Below, in pieces: positions 14,364 through 15,888 of a DNA stretch of 15,888 bases (its first letter is position 1; every line of letters begins with the position of its first letter). Source of the stretch: Dehalococcoidales bacterium. Its GTDB lineage: Bacteria; Chloroflexota; Dehalococcoidia; Dehalococcoidales; RBG-16-60-22. The position numbers were made by a program, and so were the translations under genes. The stretch covers positions 1-15,888 of the forward strand of contig JAFGPF010000025.1 in NCBI GenBank assembly GCA_016926115.1, read 5' to 3'. The notes under the pieces are model-generated. The model worked only from the letters and a program-made list of their open reading frames with translations. It was not told the origin of the DNA and ran no database searches.

Positions 14364-15042
14364 ATTTCTTCAGCAGCATCTCGGCGATAGCCAGGTCGTC
14401 CGGCGTGGTTACTTTAATATTATCATACGAGCCTTGGTAGAGTTTAACCTTGTGTCCCAGCATCTCCACCAGCGAGGCGTCGTCCGTGACGTTGTTGACG
14501 TCCTGTTTGTGGGCAATCTGGATGACATCGAAGCGGAAGACCTGCGGGGTCTGTACGGCGCGCAGATTTCGTCTTGGCGGCGTCTGGCGCACTATCCCGT
14601 CCTTCTCCACGACCTTGATGGTGTCCGTCACCGGGACCGCCGCCGCGGCTGCCCCGGTCTCCTTAGCCGCTTCCAGCCCGCGTTCTATAAGGTCGGAGGT
14701 TACCAGCGGGCGGGCCCCGTCGTGGATGATAACCCAGTCGAATTCCTCCAGACGCTCCAGTCCCGCCGCCACCGAGTCCTGCCGGCGCTCGCCGCCGAGG
14801 CAGATATCGGTGACCTTGGACCATTCCGGGCCGGTTACCAGGGCGCGGCACTGCTGTTCTTTCTGGCCGCTTATCACCACGACTATCTGGTCGATGAGCT
14901 TGGATTCCTGGAAGGGGCGCGTGGCGCGCAGCAGGACGGGCACGCCCGCCAGCGGGGCGAAGACCTTATCCATGCCCCGCATCCTTTTACCCTCGCCCGC
15001 CGCCACGATGATTGCCGCTACTTTTTGTTTTTTAGCGTTCAT
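14353..15042 (-). CDS. ispD: 2-C-methyl-D-erythritol 4-phosphate cytidylyltransferase
   Basis: IspD transfers CMP to methylerythritol phosphate, the MEP step two reactions before IspF. At 229 residues it is full length. The nucleotide-binding start AAIIVAAGEGKRMRGMDK carries the G-x-G-x-R-M signature and the downstream Lys. GGERRQDSV, IIHDGARPLV, VPVTDTIK, QTPQVFRFD, TDDASLVE and IKVTTPDDLAIAE are family blocks. A GAGGA ribosome site precedes the ATG at 15042. ispD and ispF are separate but overlapping genes, not the fused form found in some bacteria. No confident promoter is seen in the 123 bases after radA. Confidence 0.97.
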   Translation of the reverse strand: MNAKKQKVAAIIVAAGEGKRMRGMDKVFAPLAGVPVLLRATRPFQESKLIDQIVVVISGQKEQQCRALVTGPEWSKVTDICLGGERRQDSVAAGLERLEEFDWVIIHDGARPLVTSDLIERGLEAAKETGAAAAAVPVTDTIKVVEKDGIVRQTPPRRNLRAVQTPQVFRFDVIQIAHKQDVNNVTDDASLVEMLGHKVKLYQGSYDNIKVTTPDDLAIAEMLLKKYEK

Positions 15043-15081
15043 TGTAGTTCCTCAAGTTAAATTCTACCTCACCCCCTATGT

Positions 15082-15138
15082 CCCCCTCTCCTTCAAAGGA
15101 GAGGGGGAGGTATTGGGAAGAGGGGCTACGCCCCTCTT
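15082..15138. repeat. Pair of GC-rich perfect hairpins between radA and ispD
   Basis: CCCCCTCTCCTT (15082-15093) pairs with 15096-15107 across a 2-base loop (12 pairs). AAGAGGGGC (15118-15126) pairs with GCCCCTCTT (15130-15138) across TAC (9 pairs). Neither is followed by a T-run on the minus strand. The paired C/T-rich composition looks like a dispersed repeat (REP-like) unit, which one copy cannot prove. The hairpins could also stabilise or attenuate the radA-ispD transcript. Confidence 0.6.
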
Positions 15139-15165
15139 AGACGCTCCGTTCTACATCAGGACTGC

Positions 15166-15888
15166 TTAGCCCTTAGGTTTTCTACCCAACAGACCCGCGT
15201 TTATTGCCTCCCTCAAGCTCCCCGCGGGTATTATCCGGATATCCTTAGCGGACACGCTTCCGGCGCCCGTTTTGGGTATTATACATTTTTTAAAGCCCAG
15301 CCGCGCCGCTTCGTTTAACCTGCGTTCCAGCTGGTTGACCGAACGCAGCTCGCCGCTAAGTCCTATCTCGCCGACGGCGGCTGTCTGCGGGGTGACATCT
15401 GCATCTTTGAAGCTGGAGGCAATCGCCAGCGCCATGCCGAGGTCCGCCGCGGGTTCGCCCACGCGCAAGCCACCGGTCACGTTGACCATGATGTCCTGGT
15501 TGCCCAGCTTCAGGCCCGACCGCCTGGTCAGCACCGCCGTCACCAGGAGCAGTCGATTAAAGTCCACGCCGTTGGCGGTGCGCCGCGGCATCCCGAAGGC
15601 GGTCAGGGTGGTCAGCGCCTGTATCTCCACGAGCAAGGGGCGGCTGCCCTCAATCGTGGGCACGACCGCCGAGCCAATCGATTCCGTCCCGCGCTGGGAG
15701 AGGAAAGCCCGCGAGGGGTTCTCCACCTCAATCATGCCCTGTTCCTTCATCTCGAAGACGCCTACCTCGTTGGTGGAGCCGTAACGGTTCTTCACGCAGC
15801 GCAATAATCTGTAAGCGCTGAAAGGCTCGCCTTCCAGGTAAAGGACGACGTCGACGATGTGTTCCAGCACGCGCGGTCCGGCGATGGC
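15166..15888 (-). CDS. radA: DNA repair protein RadA (5' end outside window)
   Basis: The visible 240 residues are the C-terminal half of RadA, a RecA-like ATPase that drives branch migration in recombinational repair. They open with AGPRVLEHIVDVVLYLEGE. The RadA-specific KNRYG motif follows (KNRYGSTNEVGVFEM, starting about residue 33 of the visible part). The Lon-protease-like domain has GGLRVGEPAADLGMALAIASS and VGEIGLSGELRSV. The zinc finger and Walker A lie beyond the window edge. An internal GTG at 15870 is not the start: the frame runs open to base 15888 with family-matching sequence. RadA upstream of ispD-ispF...cysS recalls the Bacillus order, here without disA, gltX and cysE in between. 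Confidence 0.97.
   Translation of the reverse strand, partial: AIAGPRVLEHIVDVVLYLEGEPFSAYRLLRCVKNRYGSTNEVGVFEMKEQGMIEVENPSRAFLSQRGTESIGSAVVPTIEGSRPLLVEIQALTTLTAFGMPRRTANGVDFNRLLLVTAVLTRRSGLKLGNQDIMVNVTGGLRVGEPAADLGMALAIASSFKDADVTPQTAAVGEIGLSGELRSVNQLERRLNEAARLGFKKCIIPKTGAGSVSAKDIRIIPAGSLREAINAGLLGRKPKG

Noticed and set aside
1..15888. CRISPR arrays, insertion sequences, prophage or integrase genes, toxin-antitoxin or defence systems
   Set aside because: No regularly spaced repeats, transposase or integrase motifs, or defence-protein signatures were seen on either strand.

Overview
The window (15,888 bases) reads as a chromosomal segment of an anaerobic bacterium. The best guess is a Dehalococcoidia-type member of the Chloroflexota. 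That placement is inferred from gene content: a tungsten-type aldehyde:ferredoxin oxidoreductase, an Fe-S flavoprotein, tiny zinc-ribbon proteins, GatB-dependent tRNA amidation and MEP-pathway isoprenoid genes. No 16S or phylogenetic marker search could be run. Genes are compact, and good sigma70-type promoters with 17-18 base spacers can be read in front of most transcription units.

Layout. (1) 1-3486, + strand: a MarR-family regulator followed by two tandem, clearly duplicated MATE efflux transporters. This resembles a regulator/efflux cassette such as mepR-mepA, with AT-rich inverted repeats in front of the regulator. (2) 3514-4568, +: a separately promoted, cysteine-rich protein with an apparent alpha/alpha-toroid (terpene cyclase-like) fold. 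It converges, with only 14 bases between stop codons, on (3) 4583-5576, -: two tandem cupin-like paralogues, preceded by (4) 5644-6192, -: an Fe-S flavodoxin-like protein with its own promoter. (5) 6326-6523, +: a small DUF4177-like protein closed by a strong terminator. (6) 6643-6942, -: a two-module zinc-ribbon protein whose leader can fold over its own ribosome binding site. (7) 7189-9036, -: an aldehyde:ferredoxin oxidoreductase. (8) 9141-9216, -: tRNA-Ala(TGC). (9) 9338-11880, +: gatB-secG-SAM hydroxide adenosyltransferase (DUF62), then a separately promoted 46-residue zinc ribbon (11970-12110). (10) 12111-12321: 211 noncoding bases with a long imperfect hairpin and a bidirectional terminator. 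(11) 12322-15888, -: (radA)-ispD-ispF-VOC remnant-cysS, a housekeeping block whose order recalls the radA...ispD-ispF...cysS arrangement of Bacillus. radA is cut by the window edge.

Most of the content is housekeeping or recognisable accessory metabolism, and I did not find a convincing new multi-gene system. The best leads are these: a 47-codon open frame that joins the two ends of a VOC/glyoxalase domain with the middle missing; a leader hairpin over the start of the zinc-ribbon gene; the tandem MATE pair, which differs at the key TM1 acidic residue and shares a nearly identical DNA tract; the cupin pair in which one copy has lost the metal-ligand glutamate; and the structured intergenic region at 12239-12290.
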